From Aspidapion aeneum (lineage: Eukaryota > Arthropoda > Insecta > Coleoptera > Brentidae), in NCBI GenBank assembly GCA_963576565.1, contig OY755038.1, positions 9,997,756 to 10,061,755 on the forward strand: a stretch of DNA of 64,000 bases, written 5' to 3'. A model generated the notes under the pieces. That model saw only the letters and a program-made list of their open reading frames with translations. It searched no databases and was not told where the DNA came from. Below, in pieces: positions 30,465 to 41,662 of this stretch; positions within the stretch are counted from its first letter, which is position 1; each line of letters starts with the position of its first letter. Made by a program: the position numbers and the translations under genes.

Positions 30465-31520
30465 TTAAATATAAAATACCTCATCCAAACCTCTCTGTGA
30501 AGGAAGCGTCCCGAGCACCGACGCCGCGTTGCCCCTCTGAACAGCCAGACTCCCGTTTTGAAAAATAAATGACTTAATCATTGAACCACTTCTCAATGTG
30601 CCCCTTATATGTTTACTAATTTTTTCTATCAGTTGTTTGGCTTCTTCTCCAAGGGGACCAAGCGTTTCAACAGAAAATGTGAAAACAAAAGTGGTCCAAA
30701 AGTTCCTCATACTTTCTTCTCTTTTGTGGACTCACCCAGACGACAAACCTCTCCTGTTTTTTTCGAAGACAAGTGAATGTATGACTGACACAAAGAATCT
30801 TTACATGTGACATCCCACAAGAGAGGCTTGCCATACTTCCAAGGAAATCTGGTCATTCCATCTACGCGTTTTCCATCACTTCGACACGCTCCAACGGGTT
30901 CAAGGACTGAAGGGAATCCTGCAGAAGTCAAAACCCGTTGAAGGATGTTGTTCAGCTCACTGTGACGAGCCATCCTTCCTGCACTATTGTGGCAACTCAG
31001 ACCATGGTAGCCATAAATATCTACGTTTTGGCCACAAGAAGCGCAATCATGAGGACCGTACACAAGAACATCCAATCTCAAAGCGACGGAAACGCGGTCT
31101 GATCGTCCAAAGTCTTCTTTGGGTACTCTTGGAGTACCCAAAGAAGAAGGCAGAGCATGGAGCCAAGCATGACTTTCTGGTTCTTGCAATGGAAGTAGTC
31201 TGGCCTTTGTTCGTAAATCTTGGCAATTCAAAAGGGCACCACGAGTCAATGCCCCGGATGCCACCTTATCAAAGTCTCTTTGAGAGGTTGGAAGAACATC
31301 GGGAATACACTGGAGATCTGACATTTTTATCCATTGGTTAGGGGCTTCCTCAAGTCAAAATCAGGACAAGAATTTAACATTTTTGGAAGAATAAGGTTAA
31401 TCAATTTAGATGAATCCTGAACGGATCCCAGAAAAGCAGAAAAGCAAATTGAAGAGGTTTCCCTAATACCAAGTCCACCAAATTTAACGGGGAGCGTACA
31501 TTGTGACCAAGATATAAATT
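30465..31520 (-). pseudogene. Retroelement pol C-terminus with putative nuclease-like domain
   Basis: The minus strand reads VKFGGLGIRETSS from about 31490. After a frameshift near 31355 it reads QRDFDKVASGAL, HAWLHALPSSLGT and VALRLDVLVYGPHDCASCGQ. Then come DIYGYHGLSCHNSAGRMARH, VLEPVGACRSDGKRVDGMT, WDVTCKDS and SSKKTGEVCRLGESTKEKK. The frame then shifts near 30710 into TFVFTFSVETLGPLGEEAK and GSLAVQRGNAASVLGTL. The Cys/His cluster and the order LEP, RxDGKRxDG, WDxTC recall a family of RT-associated C-terminal domains found in many invertebrate genomes, perhaps a PD-(D/E)XK-type nuclease. I am confident it is a retroelement remnant but not of its clade. Two frameshifts make it non-functional. 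Confidence 0.7.
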
Positions 31521-31954
31521 ATATCGAATTTACAATTACAAATTTCTTCTAAAGTAGATTTTAATATAAAGTCCTATTTTTTTAATAATTGAGGGTGATT
31601 CCAGCAAGGGAAACATCGTAATAAATATGAGACTCTAGGAATTGCAAGTGAATTTTTTAATAAGAAATAAGCATTATAATTATATTAAGAACTTATTTGA
31701 TTTTCTACAATAAACTATATGTTACTTATATAAAATTAAATATGGTTGAAACAAAAATATATTTTCTTATAACGGTTATTTAATATTTATCTTAATTCTT
31801 TAGGCAGTTTTGTTTAATTGGTCCATATATTATTTCTAAGAATTCTTCTTCGGATCATCTTTATCGTTTTGACTACTGGTTGTATTAAGCTTTTCTAAAT
31901 TTTCAATTAAAATTCTTAGCCCAGTATCAGCTGTTTTCATATTAAGATATATAT
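31521..31954. other. No gene seen
   Basis: This AT-rich stretch between the two oppositely oriented retroelement relics shows no motif. Confidence 0.4.
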
Positions 31955-32827
31955 GACAATTATAGAGGTATATCTGTGACTAGTACGCTAAGCAGAATAT
32001 ACGGTAAAATAATAAGAAATAAAGTGGAGAGCGAATATAAAGACATGGAGGCAGAAGAACAAGCTGGTTTCAGGGCGGGTAGATCGACTTCAGATCATCT
32101 CTTTTGTAATACCCAAGTTATTGAAAAGAAAATGGCATACGGGCAAGAGCTGCATCTGCTTTACGTCGATTTGCAGAAGGCATATGATAGTATACCACTA
32201 AATTTACTTTGGAAAGCGTTGGAAAACACAAACATAAGCGTACAACTAATTAAGGCCATTAAAGAGTTATATCGCAATAGTAAGGCAAAAGTTAAAATAA
32301 AAGCAAAACCATCCAAAGGCTTATCTCGCTGTATCTCGCCTACGCTCTTCAAGATATACTTGGAACAAGTCCTTAAAGTATGGAAGAGAAAATGCCAAAA
32401 CATGGGAATTCCGTTGGACGAAACCACCTTGTATACTTTATGTTTCGGCGATGATCAGATAGTAGTGGCTCAGGATTATGACGACCTCGAATATATGACA
32501 CGAAAACTAATAGAAGAGTACAATAAGTGGGGACTAGAGGTTAATCTCAATAAGACAGAGTATATGTGTATCGGTGGAATGAAACAGGATCTAATCTTAA
32601 ATACCGGTCAGCGAATTTAGTCCTGTGATGAGTACAAACCCTTAGGTCTAAAAATTATAGCTGACGGAACACTACACAAAGCCATAAAAGATCGAAACGT
32701 ACAAGGAAAAAAAGCAATAACTTTATTAAATGGAATAATTTGGGACCAAAGTATATCAAAACATAACAAAAAGCTTATATATAGCACCATTGTAAAAGGT
32801 TTTATTACATACGGCTCAGAAGTATAG
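31955..32827 (+). pseudogene. RTE-like LINE reverse transcriptase fragment with FGDD
   Basis: The frame reads YRGISVTSTLSRIYGKII, EEQAGFRAGRSTSDHLF, LLYVDLQKAYDSIPLNLLW and CISPTLFKIYLEQVLKVWK. The catalytic motif follows as TLCFGDDQIVVAQD, then KWGLEVNLNKTEYMCIGG. The related copies here read FADD at the same place, so this copy has an Ala-to-Gly change beside the two catalytic Asp. About ten residues before CISPTLF are missing compared with 6738-7322 relatives. A TAG at 32618 ends the main frame, but the match continues to about 32827 (SCDEYKPLGLKI, HNKKLIYSTIVK, YGSEV). It is truncated at both ends. Confidence 0.86.
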
Positions 32828-34107
32828 TATTTTCGAGAACATTAGCTTTTGCTTAGTTAAAAATGGGGACTCCATTTTAGCTTTCTATATCTCTGGTAAG
32901 TTATCCCATATATTCCAGGGTTTTACGGTTTTTATCGCCAAGTCATTATCGGGGATATGCCCCAGCATGCCGTCCCGTCCAGTTAAAAGTAAGAGGTGTA
33001 CAACTGTAATAAAAGCATTTTCAACAGTATTAGGCACGCAAATAGGGCTCGATAACGTGTAAGACTGAATGTCTGAACCCGACATTAAATCGGGTCCACA
33101 ATGGGAGGCGCGCGTGGCGTGGATGAAAGGGTCTCTCGCGTGGCACAAAGGATCCAACAAGGAGAGGGCTGGAAAGCTCATAGAGTCAAAGGGACACAAA
33201 TTAGAACTGTAACACATAAGATTTTCTGCTTTCGTTTTTTAATATGACTGCGCTATTCTTTCCATTTAAATGTTTAGTATTGCTGCTACGAATGGATCAT
33301 TATTATTCTTCATTCTTCTTCATCTAAGTGAGCGTTTTTTCTTTCGAATTTTCAAAATTTTAAGAAATCATAATGTTGATCAAATTGCTTTATATTACCG
33401 CACTGTTTGCTTCAACAGTCGTCTTTGGTTAATTTTGCTTTAATTGTAATTTTATGGTAGTTGTCTTTCTATTTTGTTCGATTATTAGTTTTGAAATCCC
33501 TGAATTTTCCGTATTATTAGATAAAAAATTTCATCATTTCAGTTTGTAATATTTCTGCTCGTTGAGTTCGTTCACAAATTGTTTTTACTGGATTTCTATA
33601 AATATAAATAAAGTTTATTTAATTTGGATACCATTTGAATTAGTAAATATTATTTCTCATCATCAATTTTAACACTCCAGAACGGGTCTAGGACTGTGCT
33701 AATAGCTACTTTCATTCCTTCCATTTTTCGTCTCAGCTCTTTAATTTCTAACTTAGCGAGATTTTCTTGCATTACCTCTCTATCGAATTTCAGTCGGTGT
33801 TTTGTAAGAACCTTGATTTAATGGTCGTCTATCCTTTCGAGATAGCCAAGTCATTATAATATGCTTATTTTAAAAGACCGATCATCTCAACGGCATGTTC
33901 TTTGGAGAGGCGATAGTACTCGAAGTGCGAAATATTTATATTTTTGTCTTGTCCACGTACCTTTTACAAAGTTTGATATTAGTATTTATATACAAATAGG
34001 TTCTTTTGGTTCTTAATATTTATAAAAACTTTCTTATGCCTTACCATTATATGCATTGATAATTAGATATTTAGAAAGCGCCACATGGTTGTTATTGATA
34101 ACTTTCC
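32828..34107. other. No recognised gene
   Basis: A 110-codon minus-strand frame at 32885-33217 has no motif that I can identify and may be chance in a GC-richer patch. At about 33662-33845 the minus strand reads VLTKHRLKFDREVMQENLAK and EIKELRRKMEGMKVAI, a plausible charged helix, but it is short and ends in stops. Neither is supported enough to call. Confidence 0.35.
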
Positions 34108-34302
34108 TTAACTTGTTTTGGATACGTTAACTTGTATACCACCTGTCTTCGATGTTGCTTCTAATGCTTGGAAAGTTTTTATTAGATCTATTTCTGTGAT
34201 TGCAGTTAAATCAATGTCATCTGCGTTTTCTAGAATTTGTACTTTATATTTCCATTCCAGAATATGCTTTCCGGTTAAGGTTTTTATCAATATAAAAACC
34301 AA
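34108..34302 (-). pseudogene. LINE reverse transcriptase palm fragment
   Basis: The 64-codon minus-strand frame has WKYKVQILENADDIDLTA, ITEIDLIKTFQALEATSK and IQVNVSKTS. ADDIDL followed 30 residues later by (L/V)xVNxxKT is RT motif C plus D of a LINE. The residues before the two Asp are EN where a Gly-Tyr/Phe-Ala would be usual. Upstream and downstream motifs are absent, so it is a small orphan fragment of a different LINE clade from its neighbours. Confidence 0.7.
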
Positions 34303-34876
34303 TAAGTTTCTCTCACTTACACGTGAGGTTTTTTTTATTTAACTCACCTACAGCTTTTTGAACATTGTGCAGCAGTTATACTGAAAAACTGAATGTGACA
34401 TATTGGAAGTTAAAGACGATTGAAGCCGATTCTCTTACACTTAGATCTCAAGCTAGTTATCTTATATACCTAGTTTCCATCTACTTTTATACTATTTTAA
34501 TAAGTACAGATAGAGAACCACATTTTATTACTATAGAATATTCTTACAGCAAAAACGAGAAAATAAATACATACATAATTTACTCTTCAGAAGGCTTTGA
34601 AAGCTCTTATAATTCGAAAATAGACGCAGTCTTATAAGTGAAAATAATGGTATACTTATTATGTATGTATGTATGTTGCTGTATAAAAGTAACAGTTCCC
34701 TTTTAGCTCCTCTGCCGCTAAGTTTAATTATAAAAGAGTTTAGAAGCAACGTCTGCTTACAGGAAAAAGCTTTTATTAGTATTTACACTTATTATTGTCA
34801 ACTTGTGCAATATTACAAGACTATTGATACTTTTTTTTTTGTTTTACAATAAAATAAAAAATATCTAATGGCGTTC
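34303..34876. other. No gene seen
   Basis: Short open frames here overlap on both strands and carry no motif. GTATGTATGTATG near 34660 and CATACATACATAC near 34880 are short microsatellite runs in opposite orientation. Confidence 0.35.
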
Positions 34877-35213
34877 ATACATACATACAAGGTATTATAA
34901 CTCTGGAAGCCGTATAAGTCTGTGATGGAACAAGATGAATCAGCAGATGGCCTACCCTGTTATTAGGTGCGGGAATTATAGTTTTAATGCTATTATTCGG
35001 GAAAAATATGAATTTGGCCGAAACGATATTATGTGTTACAGTTACGTCTGCATAAGGTGCGGCTAATGTTTCAATATTATTATTTGCTTCCGGCCTTTTA
35101 TAAGGAGTGTGCTCAGTTTTATCAGGATCAAAAAATACTGTTATTACTTCTACGGTAATATAGTCATCTGAGGGCACGGCAGTGCCTCGCCAAGTTCGCG
35201 CGCCGTAACCATC
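34877..35213 (-). CDS. Unrecognised ORF abutting the right arm
   Basis: The minus-strand frame is open from the arm boundary near 35213 to 34875. It reads KDGYGARTWRGTAVPS, DDYITVEVITVFFDP, KTEHTPYKRPEANNN, ETLAAPYADVTVTHN and NRVGHLLIHLVPSQTY. The composition is balanced and protein-like, unlike the Lys/Asn/Phe-rich chance frames around it. There is no ATG near the start. A GTG sits at about 35177. I do not recognise the family. Its position directly inside the arm suggests a gene body belonging to the 27555-36857 element, truncated at its N-terminus by the arm junction. Confidence 0.45.
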
Positions 35214-35429
35214 TTTTCTTGAAACATTTTAGCCGATATTTGACCTACCTAAAACTCTTCTTCAGAATGAGCTACAAACTTTGCACAGTTGTAGATCTCC
35301 ATGGAGTTAATAACCTCCAAGTTTCATGGTATTCCATAAAGTAGTAAAGTAGTTACGAAATTTCAAAAAACGTCGAAATTGCCACTCACTCACTCATGTA
35401 TAGATCATCAATATTCTACTGTACTTCCA

Positions 35430-36485
35430 GACATGCTACAAAGCTGAAATTTGGCAGACTGATAGAAATTATGACCAAACCCCTGGAAAAGAATCAAAAA
35501 ACCCCAAAATTTTAATTTACTCTCCTCCCCTATACATTTAAAGTTATGTAAAAGTAGCATCGCCCACTTCCAGAAATGCTAGAGAGTTGAGCTTTGGCAG
35601 AATGATAGGAACCATGATAAAACTATAGGAAAAAATCAAAAAACCCCAAAATTTTAATTTACTCTCCTCCCCTATACATTTAAAGTTATGTAAAAGTAGC
35701 ATCGCCCACTTCCAGAAATGCTAGAGAGTTGAGCTTTGGCAGAATGATAGGAACTATGATAAAACTATAGGAAAAAATTAAAACACCCTAAAATTCTAAT
35801 TTACTTCCCTCCCTATAAATGTAAAGTTAAGTAAAAGTAACATTGCCTACTTCCAGACATGCTAGAGAGCTGAGCTTTGGAAGACCGATAGTAACTATGA
35901 TAAAATTATAGAAAAAAATTAAAACACCCCAAAATTCTGATTTACTTCCTTCCCCTATAAATGTAAATTTATGTAAAAGTAACACTGCCCACTTCCAGAA
36001 ACGCTAGAGAGCTGAATTTTTTAAGACTGAAAGACAATATGATAAAACTATATGAACAAATTTAAAAACACCAACATTTTAATTTACTTCCCTCTCCTAT
36101 AAATGTAAATTTATATAAAACTAACATTGCCCACTTCCAGAAACGCTAGAGAGCTGAGCATTGGAAATTATGACTGAAAGACAATATGATAAAACTATAT
36201 GAACAAATTTAAAAAAACCAACATTTTAATTTACTTCCCTCTCCTATAAATGTAAATTTATATAAAACTAACATTGCCCACTTCCAGAAACGCTAGAGAG
36301 CTGAGCATTGGAAATTATGATAAAACCATGGGAAAAATTTAAAAAGTCCAATATTTTTATTTACTTTCCTTAAAAAAAAGTCCAATATTTTTATTTACTC
36401 TCCTCTAAAAATAACAAGACCCACTTCCAGAAACGCTAGAGAGCTGAGCATTAGAAGACTGATAGGAACTATGATAAAACCATAG
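35430..36485 (-). repeat. ~140-150-bp tandem repeat array, right arm
   Basis: This is the reverse complement of the 28037-29110 array. Each unit holds TTAATTTACTxxCCTCCCCTA, a TAAAGTTATGTAAAAGTAxC block, GCCCACTTCCAGAAATGCTA, GAGAGTTGAGCTTTGGCAGA and ATGATAAAACTATAGGA. A near-exact duplication of one unit at about 36060-36180 and 36180-36300 looks recent. Confidence 0.9.
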
Positions 36486-36487
36486 GA

Positions 36488-36857
36488 CAAAAAGCCAAGT
36501 ACGCGAAATTGGCATTCCGTAAAAAGAATTGAGATAAAAGTAAAGCCAAGTTTTCCAATACAAATTTCAAAATGAAAGGTTCTTACTAGTTTGGAAATAT
36601 TTTTCTAAACTTGGCTATTACGGCTGTAAATGACTCTTAGGCACAATGCTAAATTGAACATAAAGAAGTTTGGCTGTAATAGCAAAGTCTAAAAAAACAT
36701 TTTCAAACTAGTAAGAACCTTTCATTTTGAAATTTGTATTGGAGAACTTGGCTTTACTTTTATCTCAATTCTTTTTACAGAATGCCATTTTCGCGTACTT
36801 GGCTTTTTTTTACATGAAATGTTTTTGTTATGATATTATTTATTTTAATTGAAAATA
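36488..36857. repeat. Long hairpin in right arm
   Basis: This is the same palindrome as 27555-27936, here beginning GCCAAGTACGCGAAATTGGC. Its array-side flank lacks the outer CATAACAAAAACATTTC block, which is present on the outside at 36810-36835. Confidence 0.85.
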
Positions 36858-37654
36858 TGAAAAATGCCACAATAAAAAGCAACAAAAAGCGTGTATAATT
36901 TTTACATCCCACAACAATCTCAAAATCACTACTTTTGCATATACTTATACAGTTAGACACAACCTGTTTACAGACCTTTATTGGCTCTGGACACGCAAAT
37001 CCAATTTACAACCTACCAAAATGCCCTTGAAACATATATGTATGTAAAGTAGAACTTCATAAAATATAATATAATATTCAAAAGGAAAATAAAAGTTATA
37101 CTGACTTAAAAAATAAAAACGTTGGAATACTTTATTCACAAACTGAGAAATGTCAAATAATATGGAGAAATATTATGCAAGAAAAAGTAAGCAGGAAGAA
37201 GTTTTACTGCTTTGTTTTTATTTGCCAAACCAAGGCCAACACAAAAATAGAGGCCACGACGCTGAAAAAATCAGCTGTTCTCCCGGGGCTGAATTTTACA
37301 TTGGGTCTTATGGGAGGTCAGACGTTTTTTTATGATATTTTCAAAATGGCACTTCAGATTTCCGCAAAATTTCAGTGAAATATTCTCAGATACCATCCCG
37401 ATATTCCAACAAAGGTTTGTAAGGAAGCAACATGATTAAAAGGTTAAAATCTTCAAGATTTAGCATTCCTTATTTTGAATTCAAATTACCCGCCATGTAC
37501 CACATGCCAACTGTTATATTTGACATGTATTTGACTTTGTCATATGTGATTATCACATTCGCTTCTACTTTAAACTTAATTTTTGTGTGAGCTAATGAAG
37601 CGGCTATGAAAAATTAGGGCTTACTATACATTTAAAAAAAATTGTTCTGCCAGA
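36858..37654. other. No gene seen
   Basis: Two short overlapping plus-strand frames at 37150-37378 lack recognisable motifs. Nothing else is supported. Confidence 0.35.
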
Positions 37655-37852
37655 ATAAAGTAAAAACAATCTCAAAAACGGCTTTATTTAAAAAAAATCA
37701 AATATCTATGAACCGTCTTTCCAACTTCAATATTTTAAAGACAATCAGCTGTGTCGTAACGTGACCATCAAAAAAAAAATCAGCCCCGGATGTGACGTCA
37801 ACAAAGTGGAGGATCGTGGCCCGTCCATTTTGATAGCCCTGGCCAAACATAC
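37655..37852 (+). repeat. Dispersed repeat (GGCCCGTC family), copy 3
   Basis: This matches 8537-8695 in the same orientation and 3090-3175 inverted. It holds AACAATCTCAAAAACGGC, GTGACCATC with an A-run, ATCAGCCCC, GACGTCAACAAAGTGGAGGA and TGGCCCGTCCATTTTGATAG. It is non-coding. Confidence 0.7.
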
Positions 37853-38577
37853 AGGGTTTGGTGTATGACAGTCTAGTTAGTAAGTATTAGTTAGCAATTT
37901 TTTTCAACTTAATTTACTAGAAAAGATAAACTTACTACACATAATTATCCCCAATTTGCTTTAACTGCTAATCATAATGTGTTTATGGTATTAGTTTGTT
38001 TTTGTTTACTATCTCAAACGACTCCACTCTTTTCATTATTTGAACTAGCATGGTATTCTCTAGAAGCTCAATTCCTTCCACATTCACATGTCGATGAAGC
38101 GTCTCTTCATAATTTTATTTATCCTCTGTAGTCTCCGATTTTTAGTTACGAACGACAAAGGTTTATTCACAATGTTTCTTAGTACTTTCTTTTAAAATCT
38201 TAGTGTATCGAGTGTAACAATATACATCCTCAAATATATACTGGTTTTAGTATTTGTCTATAAAGCAGTAACTTCTTGTGAATATGTAGGTAAATTGGAC
38301 TTCCTTCCAATTAGACAGTTTATGTTTCTCATCACAAGTTCTTCTTTTTTTATGTTTTCTAGGGCGATTTAGCATCAAGTACCATACCGAGATATTTTGC
38401 CTGAATCGAATATGGTGCAGGGATGTAATGAATTGTAACTTGCATGTGATTTATATTTTTGTTTGTAAAATCAACATAACTGATTGACAATTATCTAGAT
38501 TTGGGATATCGCAAGAATAACTTGACATAATAATTTTAGGCACTAGTGACACATAAACAAAATTTCGGACTTCCATT
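37853..38577. other. No gene seen
   Basis: I see no coding motif or boundary. The right part may be the tail region of the SINE that follows. Confidence 0.35.
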
Positions 38578-39023
38578 GTCTTTATTTACTTTAAACACGA
38601 CGTTTCGATTAGTAAGTATCTCTAACTGTTTTCAAGTGTAAACGAAACAATCTAGTTTATGAACTACTTGGTGTGGAGTCAGGTGTGACGGCCCACCCCC
38701 TTTTTTAATCTTAAGACATCTGTTTTCCTTAAGGAGTGGTTTTCATATGTTTGGTATGTCCGTGCTTGGTTTACTGAAAACTTCTTTATTCTGCATTATA
38801 AACGCAGCTTCAATAAACTTTCGTTTTCGCCAATGCAAAACTTTAGCTTCTGAATACTGGGACTTTCCATCCAATCAGGATCAATCGCCCAGTTTCGCAA
38901 AGTTCAAGCAAGGTTAAAGCATTTTTAAACAAACACAAACAACCAAGTACCTAGCCAGGAATCGAACCCGGACCGCTGGTGTGGGAAACAAACATTGCTA
39001 CCACTACACCACGACGGCGACTA
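38578..39023 (-). mobile_element. tRNA-derived SINE
   Basis: The minus strand from 39023 has a tRNA-like head. The A box TGGTGTAGTGG (39001-39011) and B box GGTTCGATTCC (38958-38968) are spaced as in a tRNA, so it carries an internal RNA polymerase III promoter. The would-be acceptor strands (GCCGTCG and CTAGGTA) do not pair, so it is not a working tRNA. A ~370-bp body follows, ending in AATAAAGACA near 38578. A SINE copied by a LINE in trans is the usual explanation. Confidence 0.75.
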
Positions 39024-39432
39024 ATTTTTATCTATCCTTTTTGTTTCAGTTTTTACTTCTGTTCGTGTTGTTTTTTTTTATTTCACAATTTACTCCAATC
39101 TTTATAATTTCTTTTGCGTATATGCCTTTCGTCTTGTCTTAAATTGAGACATTAAGTTGGGAGCCCCGCATGTGTTTTGTTCATGTTCTGCCCATTCAAA
39201 AATGGCGGCTGTGCCGATTGCCGGCCAACAGAAAACATAATATCAGTAATTTAATTATCAGCAGCGAAATACAAACTAGCGTCATTATCTGTCTAGCAAA
39301 TTGCATATTTGCCATCAAATGTAACAGTTTCTGTAAGACACACCTGTCTGGCTAATAATTGCTTTAAACAGACTATATTGTGATCCGTGTTACCTGAACA
39401 AACAATGAAGGTAAAATAAAAAAAACATAATA
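39024..39432. other. No gene seen
   Basis: There is no recognisable coding sequence. AAAATGGCGGC at 39199 is the only familiar word. Confidence 0.35.
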
Positions 39433-40765
39433 TTGGAAAAAAAGTCTTAAAGCGTACAGAAAGAATTTTCGAAATCGCTCTATATTTGTGAAAGGTATAG
39501 CTACAACTATTACTAATAAGGAGGGTGGGGAGAAGAGAGGGAGAGCGAAACTAGTAAAATGATGTTGGAAAAAAAGTCTTAAAGTGTGCAGAAAGAACTT
39601 TTGAAATCGCTTTATACTTGGATGATATCATTTTTCGTCATTGCCTTTAAATAATAGTACAGCAAAGTAAATATTTTGTTTTTTTAAATTTATGAAACTA
39701 ATTAGGTGTAAGCTAAGAAACATTTATTTTCCCAAAGTTTGGGATTATTGCATAAAAATTCCAGAGGGATGAGTACCAGAGGAATGAGTTTTTTAATGGT
39801 TTTCCAATTAAAATTAAAATCTATTTAGGGTCCATCTCACCGACCTTTTTTTCGTTACTTAGCCTAAAGCGTTTCTTAATATAATCATAATATGACGTAA
39901 TAAGGAACACTTAAGGCTAAGTAAAAAAAAAAGTCGGTGCGATGGGCTATTAGACTACATAACTTAAGTTTTATATAAACAAAGTTCCTATACTTATAAT
40001 TTTAAAACAATCAACAAAAAAATTATACTATTGATATCAGTCGAATATTTACTTACCAGAGGGATGATAATTAAAACGTTCCTTTTTGATTTTTCCGAAA
40101 ACAACTAATTTTCTGCCGAAAATAAAAAGATCTATAACTTAAACCAAACTAAAGTTGACATTATCTGTCACAACTTGTCATCCTCACAAGTAAATTAGAT
40201 ATCCAGGGCCGTCTCTTTCTCTAGAAATTAACCGGTGGTATTCACAAATATTGTGTTATTATACATGGAGCACGTTTAAAATTGTAAAATTTTCCGGAGA
40301 AGATGTAAATTCGGATTTTCAAAAATATGACTGCAAACTTAAATTTTATCAATTTTTTGATAAATAGTTGAGACTTAGTTAAATTTTATTTATTAGGATA
40401 TTTTTTTGAATTTGAGTTTTTAATATTTGGTTTGGGACTACACCAGAGGAATGAGGTATTTGCTTTGTAATAAAAAAAATTATAAACTTGCAATTTTTTT
40501 ATACATTAAACTCAAATGCTCCATAAAGAAAACATTTCGTTTTAAATCTTATAACTAAAACTATGCTTTATTTGCAGTCTGTGTTTGAAAAATATGCATT
40601 CCCACTCCACAGCAACATTTTTGTAGAATCATCATCCATTTGTGAAAGTTATAGCGACAACTATTACTAATGGAGAGATGGGGGCGACTAGTAAAATGGT
40701 GTTGGAAAAGAAATCTGAAAGTGTATGCAAAAGGAATTTTTGAAATCGCCCTATATTTGATAAAA
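39433..40765 (+). repeat. Diverged ~130-bp repeat units, three copies
   Basis: A block with TTGGAAAAAAAGTCTTAAAG, GAAAGAA(C/T)TTT(T/C)GAAATCGC and TATA(C/T)TTG appears at 39433-39485, 39565-39620 and about 40700-40760. GTGAAAGxTATAGC followed by ACAACTATTACTAAT precedes it at 39488 and 40640. The last copy is ~1.1 kb away, so this is an interrupted array or a small dispersed family. Confidence 0.6.
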
Positions 40766-41486
40766 TTATGCGGATATGGTTATTGAATAGGGTGGGGGGA
40801 ATGACAGGAGGGGAGATGTGTGGGAGCAAGGATTTGCAAATTTGACAAAAATATCTGGTTTTTCAGGTTTTACAAAAGATATAAATTACCCAATTTATGA
40901 CACAAAACAAAATTACAAAAATAGATAATGATTAAAAATATCAAGGTAGATTATAAATACAACTATTTTCCAACTAAATTCCAAATAAAAAAATTCAATG
41001 TCTCGATCGGTAACATAGGGGCAATTTCTGTGAGATCGAAATATAGTGTTACGGAACGGGACAAATAGTGTTATAGATAAGAAATTTTTTTCTACATTTT
41101 AGCATTCTCCGGCCAAGCCAAATTTATGACCCAACATTTTTTTCAATGTTGTTTAAGATTTCAATGGTTTTGTTTGGGGAAATGTTGATTTTATCAGTTT
41201 AATCAATCTATACGTAAGATAATCCACGCTACAGAAAGGACATCATTTGCCTCAAATATGTACATTTTTATTTTTCAAATACAAAACGATTTATTATAAT
41301 TGCCACGTGGAATGAATTACCGCCTGGGACAGAGTTTTTGTGACAAGTTATTTTATTTTTGATTTGTGTTTACAAATCTAGGAACAAATTTTTATAAAAG
41401 GTTATTAAAAACTCCACCACTTTAAAGACAATATATGAATTAAGACTGTTACCACCTGGAGATTTTCATGTCTCAAAATTTATTTT
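40766..41486. other. No gene seen
   Basis: AT-rich, without motifs that I can name. Confidence 0.35.
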
Positions 41487-41511
41487 TACTACTACTACTA
41501 CTACTACTACT

Positions 41512-41662
41512 ATGTCGGTTTAGTTTAGAACATTTTTCTACGTTATATGACGCCTATTCTCCACCTCCTTCGATCCACACAAACCTTCTGCCAGGTCTTT
41601 TCACTCATTGATCTTTGGATTGACTGTTGCCATGCCATTCCAGTTAGGACGCCCTCTTTTTT
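41512..41662 (-). pseudogene. RTE-like LINE C-terminal fragment
   Basis: The minus strand has KKRGRPNWNG, then codons matching the QQSVQKS and DRRRWRIGV region of the copy at 8205-8497, but with frame shifts. The GRRKRGRP-type motif and the (TAG)n tail identify it. It is dead. Confidence 0.75.

Larger units (their letters stand above)
27555..36857. mobile_element. Giant inverted repeat, 9.3 kb, with tandem-repeat arms
   Basis: The left arm 27555-29333 and right arm 35207-36857 are reverse complements. Each, from outside in, has a long hairpin, an array of ~140-150 bp units, then a ~220-bp unique block (CGTTTTTTGAAATTTCG, CTCCATGGAGATCTACGAG, CAAATATCGGCT). By eye they are ~90-95% identical, with the right arm lacking a ~100-bp linker between hairpin and array. 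The core 29334-35206 holds LINE relics and an unrecognised ORF. Long arms with internal tandem repeats recall foldback/Galileo P-type elements, and hairpin plus ~150-bp repeats recalls Helentron-associated (DINE-1-like) elements. It may equally be two inverted copies of a smaller element. Confidence 0.8.

Noticed and set aside
32885..33217. 110-codon minus-strand frame
   Set aside because: No recognisable motif or partner copy. It lies in a GC-richer patch where stops are rarer.
38951..39023. A tRNA-Gly-like gene on the minus strand
   Set aside because: A and B boxes are good but acceptor and anticodon stems do not pair, and a SINE-like body follows.
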